64,000 bases of DNA from an uncultured Flavobacteriaceae bacterium (GTDB lineage Bacteria > Bacteroidota > Bacteroidia > Flavobacteriales > Flavobacteriaceae), in NCBI GenBank assembly GCA_947500385.1, contig CANMSA010000019.1, forward strand, positions 20,008-84,007, in the 5' to 3' direction. The position numbers were made by a program, and so were the translations under genes. Below are positions 27,728 to 36,504 of the stretch, one piece after another. The notes under the pieces were generated by a model, which was not told where the DNA came from, ran no database searches, and was given only the letters and a program-made list of their open reading frames with translations. The first letter of the stretch is position 1. Each line of letters starts with the position of its first letter.

Positions 27728-28600
27728 ATGATGCGCCTCACCTATCACCTTTTTCTTCTCGTTCTTAAACTAAAGGGTATAAAAAAAGTCTTTAGCAAAT
27801 CGCCAATCGATTTTGTGAAACTACGAAAAGAAGATATACATGTCCCAAAAATAAAGGGACTCGACCAATATAGGTTCCAGGTGTCCATTAGTATGGTCAC
27901 GCAATTGGCTATTCGCCAAAATTCAACATTGGTATTGTATTGCCATGGCGGGGCATTTGTATCCGGGCCTGCCAAACATCATTGGAAAGCGGTGGAACGG
28001 ATCGCAAAAAACACTTCGGCCACGGTTTGGATGGTAGATTACCCAAAAGCCCCCGAAAATAAGATTGACAAAATACTGGAAAACCTTTTTGACGTTTATA
28101 GCAAAGCACTGGAAGAGTTTGCCACCGGTGACATTATCATGATAGGGGACTCGGTAGGTGGAGCGCTCATCGTATCGCTTACCCAAATGCTGATCAAAAT
28201 GGCGCTGAGAATTCCTGAAAAGTTAATTTTAATTTCTCCTGTTGTGGATGCTACATTGACCAACCCGGCAATCGCGGAAATTGACTCAAAAGATCCCATG
28301 TTATCCAAAGCAGGCGTGTTGAGCGCCAAAAAAATGTGCTCCTTGAACGGTGACCTAAACGATCCAAGAATATCCCCGATCAAGGGAGAAACGAAAGGCT
28401 TCCCCCCTACCCACTTGTTTGTTGCCCAAAATGATATTACCGCCCCAGATCAAACCCTATTTCTTGCAAAAATGAAAAAAGACAAGGTAGATGTAAAGTT
28501 CTATTACGAGAACAAAATGCCCCATATCTGGCCGATACTGCCTTTTTTAGGACAGGGTAAAAAAGATTTTGATACTATTTTAAAGATAATCAATGAGTGA
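27728..28600 (+). CDS. Alpha/beta hydrolase, hormone-sensitive lipase-like
   Basis: 290 residues with oxyanion motif H73-G-G-A, nucleophile GDS142VGGA, acid in AQNDITAPD and His in KMPHIWP. It fits the HSL or fold-3 esterase family acting on short acyl esters. The N-terminal helix MMRLTYHLFLLVLKLKG may associate with membrane. The gene is coupled to the oxidoreductase before it. Confidence 0.9.
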   Translation: MMRLTYHLFLLVLKLKGIKKVFSKSPIDFVKLRKEDIHVPKIKGLDQYRFQVSISMVTQLAIRQNSTLVLYCHGGAFVSGPAKHHWKAVERIAKNTSATVWMVDYPKAPENKIDKILENLFDVYSKALEEFATGDIIMIGDSVGGALIVSLTQMLIKMALRIPEKLILISPVVDATLTNPAIAEIDSKDPMLSKAGVLSAKKMCSLNGDLNDPRISPIKGETKGFPPTHLFVAQNDITAPDQTLFLAKMKKDKVDVKFYYENKMPHIWPILPFLGQGKKDFDTILKIINE

Positions 28601-28631
28601 AAACCAATACCAACATGAATAGCGCAGGTGT

Positions 28632-29465
28632 ATGACGAAGGGCATTAGACAATTCCAGCTTGTTCAGCACAAGGGCAAACCAATAGCCGCTCGGTTTTTA
28701 ACGGTTAATACAGAAGTGTATTCCACCTTAAATGCCACAAGTATCCTATTGTACTTAAAACAAGGGCAACTAAAACTTCATAATGACAAGCTAGAGAAGA
28801 CTTATAACGCTGGTGAAGTAATACTACTCCTTGAATTCTCAGATTTCAAAGCACAGCGAATTTTAAGTACGGATACCCAAATTTTTGAAGCGTTGGTGTT
28901 CGTACTTTCCGAATTGCGAATCGATAGCCGACAAAAGGAAATAAAAAGCAACGCCACATTAGATATACCGTTGAAGATAAAATCAAAACCTTTTCTAGGA
29001 TATTACAACCAATTATCTCAGCAATTCCTGAAAACCGAACATTTAAATTCGGAATATGTTGAATCATTAAAAAACAAGGTTCTAAATACAATACCAGCCT
29101 CATCTAGAAAATCTATTGAGGACCATCTATCCAGCGAAAAACATCGTTTGATGTGTTTTCTATTTAAGGAAATCACTACTAATGTTTCCTTAAAAGAACT
29201 AGCAAATAGCTATGGAACCAGTGAATCTACCTTTTACAGGGTTTTTGTAAAAAATATGGGTATTTCTCCTCATCAATGGATAAAAGATCAACGATTACAC
29301 TACGCTCGGTGTGAAATGCAGTTTCAACAGAAAAAAGCTTCTGAAATGTACTTAGAATTAGGATTTGAGGATTTAGCTCACTTCAGTAAAGAATTCAAGA
29401 AAAAATTCGGCTACAACCCAAGTGACACCTATGAAAATGCGCAAATAGCGATTTTAGGTTCATAA
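28632..29465 (+). CDS. AraC-family transcriptional regulator
   Basis: 277 residues; N-terminal sensing domain to about 165, then the double helix-turn-helix NVSLKELANSYGTSESTFYRVF and SEMYLELGFEDLAHFSKEFKKKFGYNP. It lies eight bases before the second copy of the TTGACCGAATTTGACAAG element, which makes it the prime candidate to bind that element. Confidence 0.92.
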   Translation: MTKGIRQFQLVQHKGKPIAARFLTVNTEVYSTLNATSILLYLKQGQLKLHNDKLEKTYNAGEVILLLEFSDFKAQRILSTDTQIFEALVFVLSELRIDSRQKEIKSNATLDIPLKIKSKPFLGYYNQLSQQFLKTEHLNSEYVESLKNKVLNTIPASSRKSIEDHLSSEKHRLMCFLFKEITTNVSLKELANSYGTSESTFYRVFVKNMGISPHQWIKDQRLHYARCEMQFQQKKASEMYLELGFEDLAHFSKEFKKKFGYNPSDTYENAQIAILGS

Positions 29466-29472
29466 ATCAATA

Positions 29473-29490
29473 TTGACCGAATTTGACAAG
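29473..29490 (+). promoter_or_regulatory. Second copy of the 18-base TTGACCGAATTTGACAAG element
   Basis: An exact match to 19310-19327 over 18 bases, with TTGAC half-sites 10 bases apart. It lies 53 bases before the next gene start at 29544, in the usual region for an activator site. Confidence 0.5.
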
Positions 29491-29543
29491 TCAGTTACCC
29501 CTTTATTTAAGAATTTGTAAGCTTAATTAAACCAGACTTGTAG

Positions 29544-29972
29544 ATGCAAACAACTAATACAATTGACGTTTCTCGTATTCGGAAATATTTAATTAAAGCC
29601 CTTTATCTACTAACGTTTGTTGGTGTTGGATACCAAGCGTGGGCAGCGATTATTGTTCCAGAAAAGCCCTTGGAAACAATAGAGGGCATTGTTTATAGCT
29701 TTTGGGTGGCATATGCCACTTTGATGGCCTTAGGTCTACGTTACCCCTTAAAAATGATTCCACTTCTGCTATTACAGTTGTTTTACAAAGCGGTTTGGGT
29801 GCTGGGCGTTTACCTTCCAATGAAAAACAATGATTTAATCACCGAGTCGGCCGAGGGTTTTCTAAAAATATGTATTACTGCTATACTACTAGATTTATTC
29901 ATAATTCCTTGGGGGTACGTTTACAAAACATACCTTCTAAACATGTTTAAATTCGACAAGAGGTACAAATGA
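29544..29972 (+). CDS. Small four-helix membrane protein
   Basis: 142 residues with hydrophobic helices at about 15-40, 48-68, 72-95 and 108-130. No family recognised. Its stop overlaps the following lipoprotein start by four bases. The 18-base element lies upstream. Confidence 0.68.
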   Translation: MQTTNTIDVSRIRKYLIKALYLLTFVGVGYQAWAAIIVPEKPLETIEGIVYSFWVAYATLMALGLRYPLKMIPLLLLQLFYKAVWVLGVYLPMKNNDLITESAEGFLKICITAILLDLFIIPWGYVYKTYLLNMFKFDKRYK

Positions 29973-30439
29973 AATCTTCCATTTCAACGTTAGTATTGAC
30001 AGTGCTAATACCAATTTTTTTCGTAAACTGCTCTTCGCAACATAACGAAAAATGGCAATTGGTTTTTCAAACAGATAAATCTGGGATGATAGTACATGGA
30101 ACGAAAAATGAACTTATCAAATTAGTAAGAGAAGGGTATCCAATTCGGGTAGGCTGGGATGATATGGGCAAAACATCTGTAGAACATACTATTGCCGTAC
30201 AGTTTTTAACCATTGCAAATGAGAAAGAGGTATTTGCACAACTAGAACCCTTTTGGGCACAACGACCAAATCTTAAAAGCGATACGCTAAGTGTTGTTCC
30301 TTTTGGAAGTGAAACAAATTGGATTTTAAGCTCAAATGGATTAAGGAGCAGCATGATGATTGATAAAGTTAACGACACTGTTGTAAACTATAAACCAGCT
30401 TTATTAGGCTATCCTATTAAGTGGTATGTCAAAAAATAA
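29969..30439 (+). CDS. Small lipoprotein of unknown function
   Basis: 156 residues with signal peptide and a lipobox-like FVNC (Cys21). The mature part starts SSQHNEKWQLVFQTDKSG and contains a GWDDMGKTSVEHT stretch. No family recognised. It is translationally coupled to the preceding membrane protein, so the two may act together at the envelope. Confidence 0.7.
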   Translation: MKSSISTLVLTVLIPIFFVNCSSQHNEKWQLVFQTDKSGMIVHGTKNELIKLVREGYPIRVGWDDMGKTSVEHTIAVQFLTIANEKEVFAQLEPFWAQRPNLKSDTLSVVPFGSETNWILSSNGLRSSMMIDKVNDTVVNYKPALLGYPIKWYVKK

Positions 30440-30458
30440 GATGAAATAACATTCCTAA

Positions 30459-30854
30459 ATGATTAATTCAGAATCCATAGAAAACGATATCATTACAAAA
30501 ATGGAGAAAGAGCTTTTAAACGCAATGAAAAATTGTAATGTTAAAAAACTTGACCAATTACTTCATGGGGCATTATTATTTAATATCCCTAGCGGAGAAA
30601 CTACAACCAAATCTATGGATTTGGATACATATCGATCTGGAAACATGAGAATCAATCAAATTAATTCTTTAGAACAGCAAATAAATCTTATTGGCGATAA
30701 TGCAATTGTGTCTGCGGTTATAGATATGAAAGGAATGTATTTTGATTACTCTCTTGATGGGAAATATAAAATTATACGCGTTTGGAAATTGTTTCATAAT
30801 AATTGGAAAGTAATAGCCGGAAGTAGTATTGCAATAACAAAAAGTAGTAGTTAA
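30459..30854 (+). CDS. NTF2-like (DUF4440) protein
   Basis: 131 residues with the DUF4440 pattern: helix KELLNAMKNCNVKKLDQLLHGALLFNIP, then QQINLIGDNAIVSAVIDMKG, then KIIRVWKLFHNNWKVIAGSSIA. No signal peptide. Function unknown, possibly binding a small ligand. Confidence 0.82.
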   Translation: MINSESIENDIITKMEKELLNAMKNCNVKKLDQLLHGALLFNIPSGETTTKSMDLDTYRSGNMRINQINSLEQQINLIGDNAIVSAVIDMKGMYFDYSLDGKYKIIRVWKLFHNNWKVIAGSSIAITKSSS

Positions 30855-30888
30855 CAGCAATAAATGTTTTACAGCCAATTAAATTTAA

Positions 30889-31752
30889 ATGATGAGAAAT
30901 AACAGCTTCATAATTTCAATATTCGTATTTGCATTATTTTTAATTGCATGTCAAACTAAAAAAGAACAAGCAAAAGACATTGATTCAACAGACATAGCAA
31001 GTTCATACTTTGGCCAAAAGCCGCCGGGCTTGATTCCTGAAGTTTTTGCCCCAGGAGTTGTTTCGACAGAAGAATATCTTGAGACTGTTGTAACGTTTTC
31101 ACCAGACATGAAAGAACTGTCTTTTACCAGGTCAGGCGGAAAATATGAAGAACCAGCATTGTTTGTTTTGCAATACAAAAATAATAGATGGAGTAGGAAA
31201 TCTATTCCGTCATCTGATATTGATAATTATAAGGAGCGATTCAACCCTAGTGTATCAGAGATGAAAAACCTTGAACCTTTCAAAGATATTCCTATCGTAG
31301 GTTTCTCGGTTTCATCAAAAGGCACATATTATTTCTATGTTTTAGATTTTGAAGATGGCAGCGGCCATATGAGTTATTCATGCCTTATAAATGGTATATA
31401 TGAAAAACCTAAAAAAATGAACAAGGCAATTAATTCTGGAAAATACATTGCCCACCCCTTCATTGCCCCAGATGAGTCTTATTTACTATGGGATGCCGAG
31501 AAAGAAGGTGAAAATACTCCTGATGTCTATATTAGTTTTCGAAAGCAAGATGGTTCATGGGGAGAAGCTATTAACATGGGAGAAAAGATAAATACACCAG
31601 GTTATGAACAGCACGCGAGGGTAACACCCGATGGAAAATATCTTTTTTTCTGGAGAGGGGATAAAAAAGTAAGAGAAGATGGAACTACATATTGGACAGG
31701 AAATCCATATTGGGTGGATGCTAAAATCATTGAGACACTCAGACCACAATAA
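30889..31752 (+). CDS. PD40 beta-propeller lipoprotein
   Basis: 287 residues; lipobox LIAC (Cys21). Blades of WD40-like PD40 type follow, including [35 protein letters not shown] and [14 protein letters not shown] close paralogue follows. Such periplasmic or surface propellers bind peptides, sugars or the cell wall; no catalytic domain is present. Confidence 0.85.
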   Translation: MMRNNSFIISIFVFALFLIACQTKKEQAKDIDSTDIASSYFGQKPPGLIPEVFAPGVVSTEEYLETVVTFSPDMKELSFTRSGGKYEEPALFVLQYKNNRWSRKSIPSSDIDNYKERFNPSVSEMKNLEPFKDIPIVGFSVSSKGTYYFYVLDFEDGSGHMSYSCLINGIYEKPKKMNKAINSGKYIAHPFIAPDESYLLWDAEKEGENTPDVYISFRKQDGSWGEAINMGEKINTPGYEQHARVTPDGKYLFFWRGDKKVREDGTTYWTGNPYWVDAKIIETLRPQ

Positions 31753-31812
31753 AAAAAGGAAGGGCGTATGAAGATTGCAGGATTTACAAGTTGTAATTGA
31801 AAAATTTAGTCA

Positions 31813-32724
31813 ATGACAAAAACGTATTCTATATCGATTTTTATGTTGGTACTTTTTTTAAATGCTTGCAATAGCAAAAATGATAAAGTAAAGGTAGCTA
31901 CTTCACCAGAAATAGCAAGTCCTTACCTAGGTGAGCAACCACCAGGATTGATTCCTGTGCCTTTTGCTCCCGGGATTGTTACCACAAAAAATTGGGAATG
32001 GAGTGGCGGCTTCACTCCCAACCTAAAAGAATTTCATTTCATCAGAAAAGTTGGAGAAGTTGAGGGAAATAAAAAGCAAGAGTTTGTTGTTATTCAACAT
32101 AAAAATAATAGATGGCAAGAGTCGGTTATATCGTCTAGAGTGGAACAACCCTTTATTTCTCCCGATGGTAAAACGATGCATTTGGGTAAGACTTATAAGG
32201 AACGAATTCCAACGGGGTGGTCAGAAATAAAAAAGCTTGGCTCCCCTTTCGAGAAAATACGTATCATGCGTCTTACGGTTTCCTCTAAAGAGACCTATGT
32301 TTTTGATGAGGTAACTGCAGAAGGTGATGGCATTCTTCGTTACTCAAGATTAATAGACGGGAAACGTGAGGAACCAAGACCATTTGGTAAAGAAATCAAC
32401 ACCGGAAAATGGAACGCCCACCCTTTCATCTCACCAGATGAGTCCTATATTCTTTGGGATGGTCAAAGAGATAATGGATACGGCGATGCCGATATCTATA
32501 TCAGTTTTCGAGCGGAAGATGGTTCATGGGACAAGGCGATTAACCTAGGTGATAAGATAAATACAGAAGCTGCTGAAGCGAGTGCAAGTGTAACGCCGGA
32601 CGGAAAATATCTTTTCTTCAATAGGAATAGCATCGACAACTACGAAAATGTAGATATATTCTGGGTAGATGCCCAAATTATTGAAACACTGAGACCAGAC
32701 CAAAAGGTTGTATCCGAAAATTAA
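31813..32724 (+). CDS. PD40 beta-propeller lipoprotein (paralogue)
   Basis: 303 residues with lipobox LNAC (Cys19) and the same blade pattern as the preceding protein: [49 protein letters not shown]. Both share the sequence around IETLRP near the C-terminus, a clear local gene duplication. Confidence 0.86.
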   Translation: MTKTYSISIFMLVLFLNACNSKNDKVKVATSPEIASPYLGEQPPGLIPVPFAPGIVTTKNWEWSGGFTPNLKEFHFIRKVGEVEGNKKQEFVVIQHKNNRWQESVISSRVEQPFISPDGKTMHLGKTYKERIPTGWSEIKKLGSPFEKIRIMRLTVSSKETYVFDEVTAEGDGILRYSRLIDGKREEPRPFGKEINTGKWNAHPFISPDESYILWDGQRDNGYGDADIYISFRAEDGSWDKAINLGDKINTEAAEASASVTPDGKYLFFNRNSIDNYENVDIFWVDAQIIETLRPDQKVVSEN

Positions 32725-32727
32725 AAT

Positions 32728-33636
32728 ATGAAACTTGCAAAAATAATAGCGTTCTTAGCGTTTTTCCTTGTCGCAACCTCTTCTTGTCAGGACAGTAGTG
32801 GAAAATCTAAATCAACTACTTCCTATACTATTGCTTATGCCACAAATGGCTCAAGCGAATCAAGCAAACGGGAAATTTATCTAACGAATATTGAAGATAC
32901 ATCAAAAGTTAAAATTACAAATCCGCCTAAAAGTGGTGGCGGTTATTTGGCATGGTCTCATGACGGAAAACGCATCGCTTTTTATGCAAAATATAATAAC
33001 AAGAAGACATGGTCTATTCATACGATAAACACTGATGGAACAAATTGGAAGCGATTAACGCATGCAGATGGTAAATGGGATAGTTCGCCCACATGGTCAC
33101 CTGATGGAAAAAAAATTGTTTTTGCGAGATATTATAAAGATTCAATAGGACTTGTGAATAACCAAATATGGGCTATGAATTCAGATGGTAGCAAACAGAC
33201 TCAAATAAAATCACTAAGTGGTGGTGGTCCTTGTTTTACCCCTGATGGTAGAATCGTCTTTTACGCTGAGGCCAAAGATGAAAAAAGTGAGATAAGTATC
33301 GCAAATATGGATGGCAGCAACCTGGTTCAATTAACCAATAACGATGCGGAAGATTGGCACCCCGAGGTATCACCCGATGGCAAGCAAATTGCTTTTGTGT
33401 CTAAGAGAGATGGGAATCAAGAAATTTATAGCATGCATATAGATGGGTCCAATCAAAAACGATTGACCACAAGCGATGTTGATGATTCGCATCCTTCTTG
33501 GTCACCTGATGGCTCCCAACTAATCTTTCAATCAAAAACAGCTGGATATTGGAGTACTTATATGATGAATAAAGATGGCTCCTCCGTAAGAAAGATAATA
33601 GATAATGGTTCATCCGCTGTATGGCTAAAACAGTAA
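32728..33636 (+). CDS. TolB-like PD40 propeller lipoprotein
   Basis: 302 residues; lipobox TSSC (Cys20). At least six PD40 blades, including AWSHDGKRIAFYAK, TWSPDGKKIVFARY, EVSPDGKQIAFVSKRDG and SWSPDGSQLIFQSK. It is more like TolB or DPP4 N-terminal propellers than the two preceding proteins. Three bases separate it from the previous gene. Confidence 0.88.
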   Translation: MKLAKIIAFLAFFLVATSSCQDSSGKSKSTTSYTIAYATNGSSESSKREIYLTNIEDTSKVKITNPPKSGGGYLAWSHDGKRIAFYAKYNNKKTWSIHTINTDGTNWKRLTHADGKWDSSPTWSPDGKKIVFARYYKDSIGLVNNQIWAMNSDGSKQTQIKSLSGGGPCFTPDGRIVFYAEAKDEKSEISIANMDGSNLVQLTNNDAEDWHPEVSPDGKQIAFVSKRDGNQEIYSMHIDGSNQKRLTTSDVDDSHPSWSPDGSQLIFQSKTAGYWSTYMMNKDGSSVRKIIDNGSSAVWLKQ

Positions 33637-33681
33637 GAATCGCATTTTACCCACTATTGAAATACGAACAAAACAACTAGA

Positions 33682-33981
33682 ATGCAGGCAAAAATAACAT
33701 ATCGTTTTTCGGCTAAATTGTGGAAAGACAAAGGAAAAGGTGGATGGGTTTTTGTGTCGTTACCAAAGGATATTTCAAAAGAAATCAAGGAAACGCTGGG
33801 TTGGCAAGAAGAAGGTTGGGGACGAATGAAAGTAAGTGCCAGCATTGCAAACATTATCTGGGACAGCGCCATTTGGTTCGATAAAAAACAACAGATCTAC
33901 CTACTCCCAGTAAAAGCGGAGATTCGGAAAAGAAACAAACTAACACTAGGGCAATTGACGGAAGTGGTTATTTCAATTTAA
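33682..33981 (+). CDS. DUF1905-domain protein
   Basis: 99 residues matching the DUF1905 pattern: YRFSAKLWKDKGKGGWVFVSLPKDISKEIK, GWGRMKVSASI and YLLPVKAEIRKRNKLTLGQLTEV. No function is established for the family. Cytoplasmic; 45 bases after the propeller gene. Confidence 0.85.
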   Translation: MQAKITYRFSAKLWKDKGKGGWVFVSLPKDISKEIKETLGWQEEGWGRMKVSASIANIIWDSAIWFDKKQQIYLLPVKAEIRKRNKLTLGQLTEVVISI

Positions 33982-34052
33982 ATATTTTAGAATGCCTTTA
34001 CCCTTAAAACAGCATGATGAATGCCATCCAAAAAAAACAGATAATAACAATT

Positions 34053-35834
34053 ATGAAAAAAACCAGCATTCGTTTTGCAGTGGCTTTTATTCTTGGATTG
34101 AATTTTAGCATTGCTCAAGATTTGGATTCTTTGGATGTACGAATGAAGTTCTATCAAAAGATCACGATGTCGGATGGACTTCATTTATCATCCAATGTTT
34201 ACCTGCCCAACGATTCGATCGAAAAGTATCCGGTAATTCTGGTAATAACCCCGTACATCGCTGATGAGAATCATGCAAGAGGTCTATTTTTCGCCAGGAA
34301 TGGCTACGCTTTTATAACAGTAGATGCAAGAGGCAGGGGCAATTCCGAAGGAGAATTCATTCCTTTTGAAAACGATGGTGCAGATGGGTATGAAATCGTG
34401 AATTGGATTTCACAACAACCTTGGTGTGACGGAAACGTCGGAATGCTTGGAGGATCTTACCGAGGCACCAGCCAATGGTTAACTTTGAAACGGTTCCCTG
34501 AGCATTTAAAAACGATTGTTCCCATCGCTTCAGTCGGTCCAGGAAGGGACTTCCCCAAATACAATAACATATTCTCGACCTACTCCTTACGTTGGCTCAT
34601 GTTTACTGGGGGCAAGACATACAACAGTAATCTGTTTCAGGAAGATTTTTGGAAAGTCAAGCGAGAAAAGCTGTATGAAAGTGGACTACCATTCTATAAA
34701 TACGATAGTATTGTAGGTGCTCCGAACAAGGTATTTCAAAAGTGGCTCAAACATCCCGATTATGATCAATTCTGGAAAAATTTCTACTTGACCCCAACGG
34801 AAAACAACCGCATTGACATCCCAATTCTTTCTATTACGGGACATTTTGACGGGGATCAAATAGGAACGCTTTTATATCATAATCAGCATATGAAATATGG
34901 TACCCCTAACGCAAAGAAAAAACATTATCTCATCATCGGCCCATGGAGCCACGGCGGTACCCGAAATCCCAAAAGCGAACTGGGCGGACTCACATTTGGC
35001 GAAAATGCGGTACTCAATATGAATCAACTATATCTTGATTGGTTCAATTGGACACTCAAAGGGGGCTTCAAACCTACCCTCTTAAGAAATAACCTCGTAT
35101 ACTATGAAATGGGCAGCAATCAATGGAAATATGCTACAGGGCTGCCTGCAATTGCCAACAAGGAGATGCAACTATATCTCGGTTCGTTGCAGTCAGATGC
35201 AAAAGATGTCTTCTTTTCCGGGAATCTGTTATATGAACCTTGGGAAGAAGACGTGGCCCCCGACGTGCTTGTGCATAATCCTTCTCTGAGAAAAGGAATG
35301 TACAACCCAAGCTATAGTCGTTCTAATGGGGATTTCTACCTTAGTCTTAACTATTTAAACGATGCCAACATTCTAATATACAACGCCGACCCGTTCAAGG
35401 AGGATATCACCGTTAATGGGAAGATTAGATTAGAAGCCTATATCGCCATGAATGTGGTAGATATAGATTTGAAGTTCGCCACCTACGAAATAACCGCCGA
35501 TAATACCTCGATTTTTTTACAGGAAGGGTTTTTAAGGGCAAAGTATAGAAATGGTTTGGAAAAAGCGGAAAGAGTTCCCAAGGACAAAATCATCAAATAC
35601 TCCTTGGAAGGAAGAAATATGGCTAGTAGAGTTATTAAAAAAGGAAGTAGGATTCGGTTGGTCATCTCCCCTATAGACACCCCAAATTTCCAGAAAAATT
35701 ATAATTATTGGGAAGATTCCGCCAAGCAGTCTGCCCCGTTTTCGCGACGGGCACTGTTGAAACTGTATCACAATGCGCAGTATCCTAGTAAGCTTATTCT
35801 ACCAATTAAAGCGGAAATTGCACTTCCAAAATAA
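34053..35834 (+). CDS. CocE/NonD-family exported hydrolase
   Basis: From ATG 34053 a signal peptide (MKKTSIRFAVAFILGLNFSIAQ) is followed by a peptidase S15 alpha/beta hydrolase with nucleophile GGS135YRG, the DARGRGNSEG segment and a C-terminal jellyroll domain (about 350-590). The 593-residue length is typical. Members include cocaine esterase and X-Pro dipeptidyl-peptidase. The upstream frame (from 34014) lacks a signal peptide, so the later start is chosen. A paralogue follows at 36505. Confidence 0.92.
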   Translation: MKKTSIRFAVAFILGLNFSIAQDLDSLDVRMKFYQKITMSDGLHLSSNVYLPNDSIEKYPVILVITPYIADENHARGLFFARNGYAFITVDARGRGNSEGEFIPFENDGADGYEIVNWISQQPWCDGNVGMLGGSYRGTSQWLTLKRFPEHLKTIVPIASVGPGRDFPKYNNIFSTYSLRWLMFTGGKTYNSNLFQEDFWKVKREKLYESGLPFYKYDSIVGAPNKVFQKWLKHPDYDQFWKNFYLTPTENNRIDIPILSITGHFDGDQIGTLLYHNQHMKYGTPNAKKKHYLIIGPWSHGGTRNPKSELGGLTFGENAVLNMNQLYLDWFNWTLKGGFKPTLLRNNLVYYEMGSNQWKYATGLPAIANKEMQLYLGSLQSDAKDVFFSGNLLYEPWEEDVAPDVLVHNPSLRKGMYNPSYSRSNGDFYLSLNYLNDANILIYNADPFKEDITVNGKIRLEAYIAMNVVDIDLKFATYEITADNTSIFLQEGFLRAKYRNGLEKAERVPKDKIIKYSLEGRNMASRVIKKGSRIRLVISPIDTPNFQKNYNYWEDSAKQSAPFSRRALLKLYHNAQYPSKLILPIKAEIALPK

Positions 35835-35921
35835 ACCCACTTAGATAGCCTCGGGCAAGGTGCGGACAAAACAATAGCGAATGAACCTAAAATCGTTCCT
35901 ATCCTAAAAACGAAATTTAAA

Positions 35922-36380
35922 ATGATAAAAATCCGAGAAGCAACAGAAAACGATATTGACACCTTGTATCAACTGATTTTGGACATCGCCAAATATCATG
36001 ACCAAGAAGAACATGTCATCACAAACAAGGAAGAGATGATACGCTCCGGTTTTGGTAACAGTCCCAAATTTGGAGCCTTGTTGGCCGAACGCAATGGTGA
36101 AATCGTTGGGTATCTTTCCTATACATGGAACTATTCGATATGGAATGGGGTTGATTATATGAACTTGGATGACCTATTCGTTACAAGCGAACAAAGGGGC
36201 AAGAATGTTGGTTTACAATTAATGCAGCATGCTCAAAATCTTTGCAAGGGGAACGCTGTAGGGCTCATGCGATGGGAAGTACAAAAGGACAATGTAAGCG
36301 CTATCAAGTTTTATAATCGACTGGGCGCTAAGATGGCCGAGAAAGGAATTTTTCGATGGAAACTACCAACAAACGGTTAA
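35922..36380 (+). CDS. GNAT-family N-acetyltransferase
   Basis: 152 residues: IKIREATENDIDTLYQLI opening, acetyl-CoA site LFVTSEQRGKNVGLQLMQHAQN (R/QxxGxG/A-type) and the final AIKFYNRLGAKM. The substrate may be an amine such as a diamine or aminoglycoside; it cannot be assigned. It sits between the two CocE/NonD genes. Confidence 0.92.
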   Translation: MIKIREATENDIDTLYQLILDIAKYHDQEEHVITNKEEMIRSGFGNSPKFGALLAERNGEIVGYLSYTWNYSIWNGVDYMNLDDLFVTSEQRGKNVGLQLMQHAQNLCKGNAVGLMRWEVQKDNVSAIKFYNRLGAKMAEKGIFRWKLPTNG

Positions 36381-36504
36381 AAGTGAATAGCTTGATTATC
36401 AAAAAAGGGAAAAAAACACATTGTAAATCGAACGAACAACATTGATGTACAATGAGCAAATGCAACAACCTTGTAAAATACCAGTCCTTACCAAAAAGAG
36501 CGTA

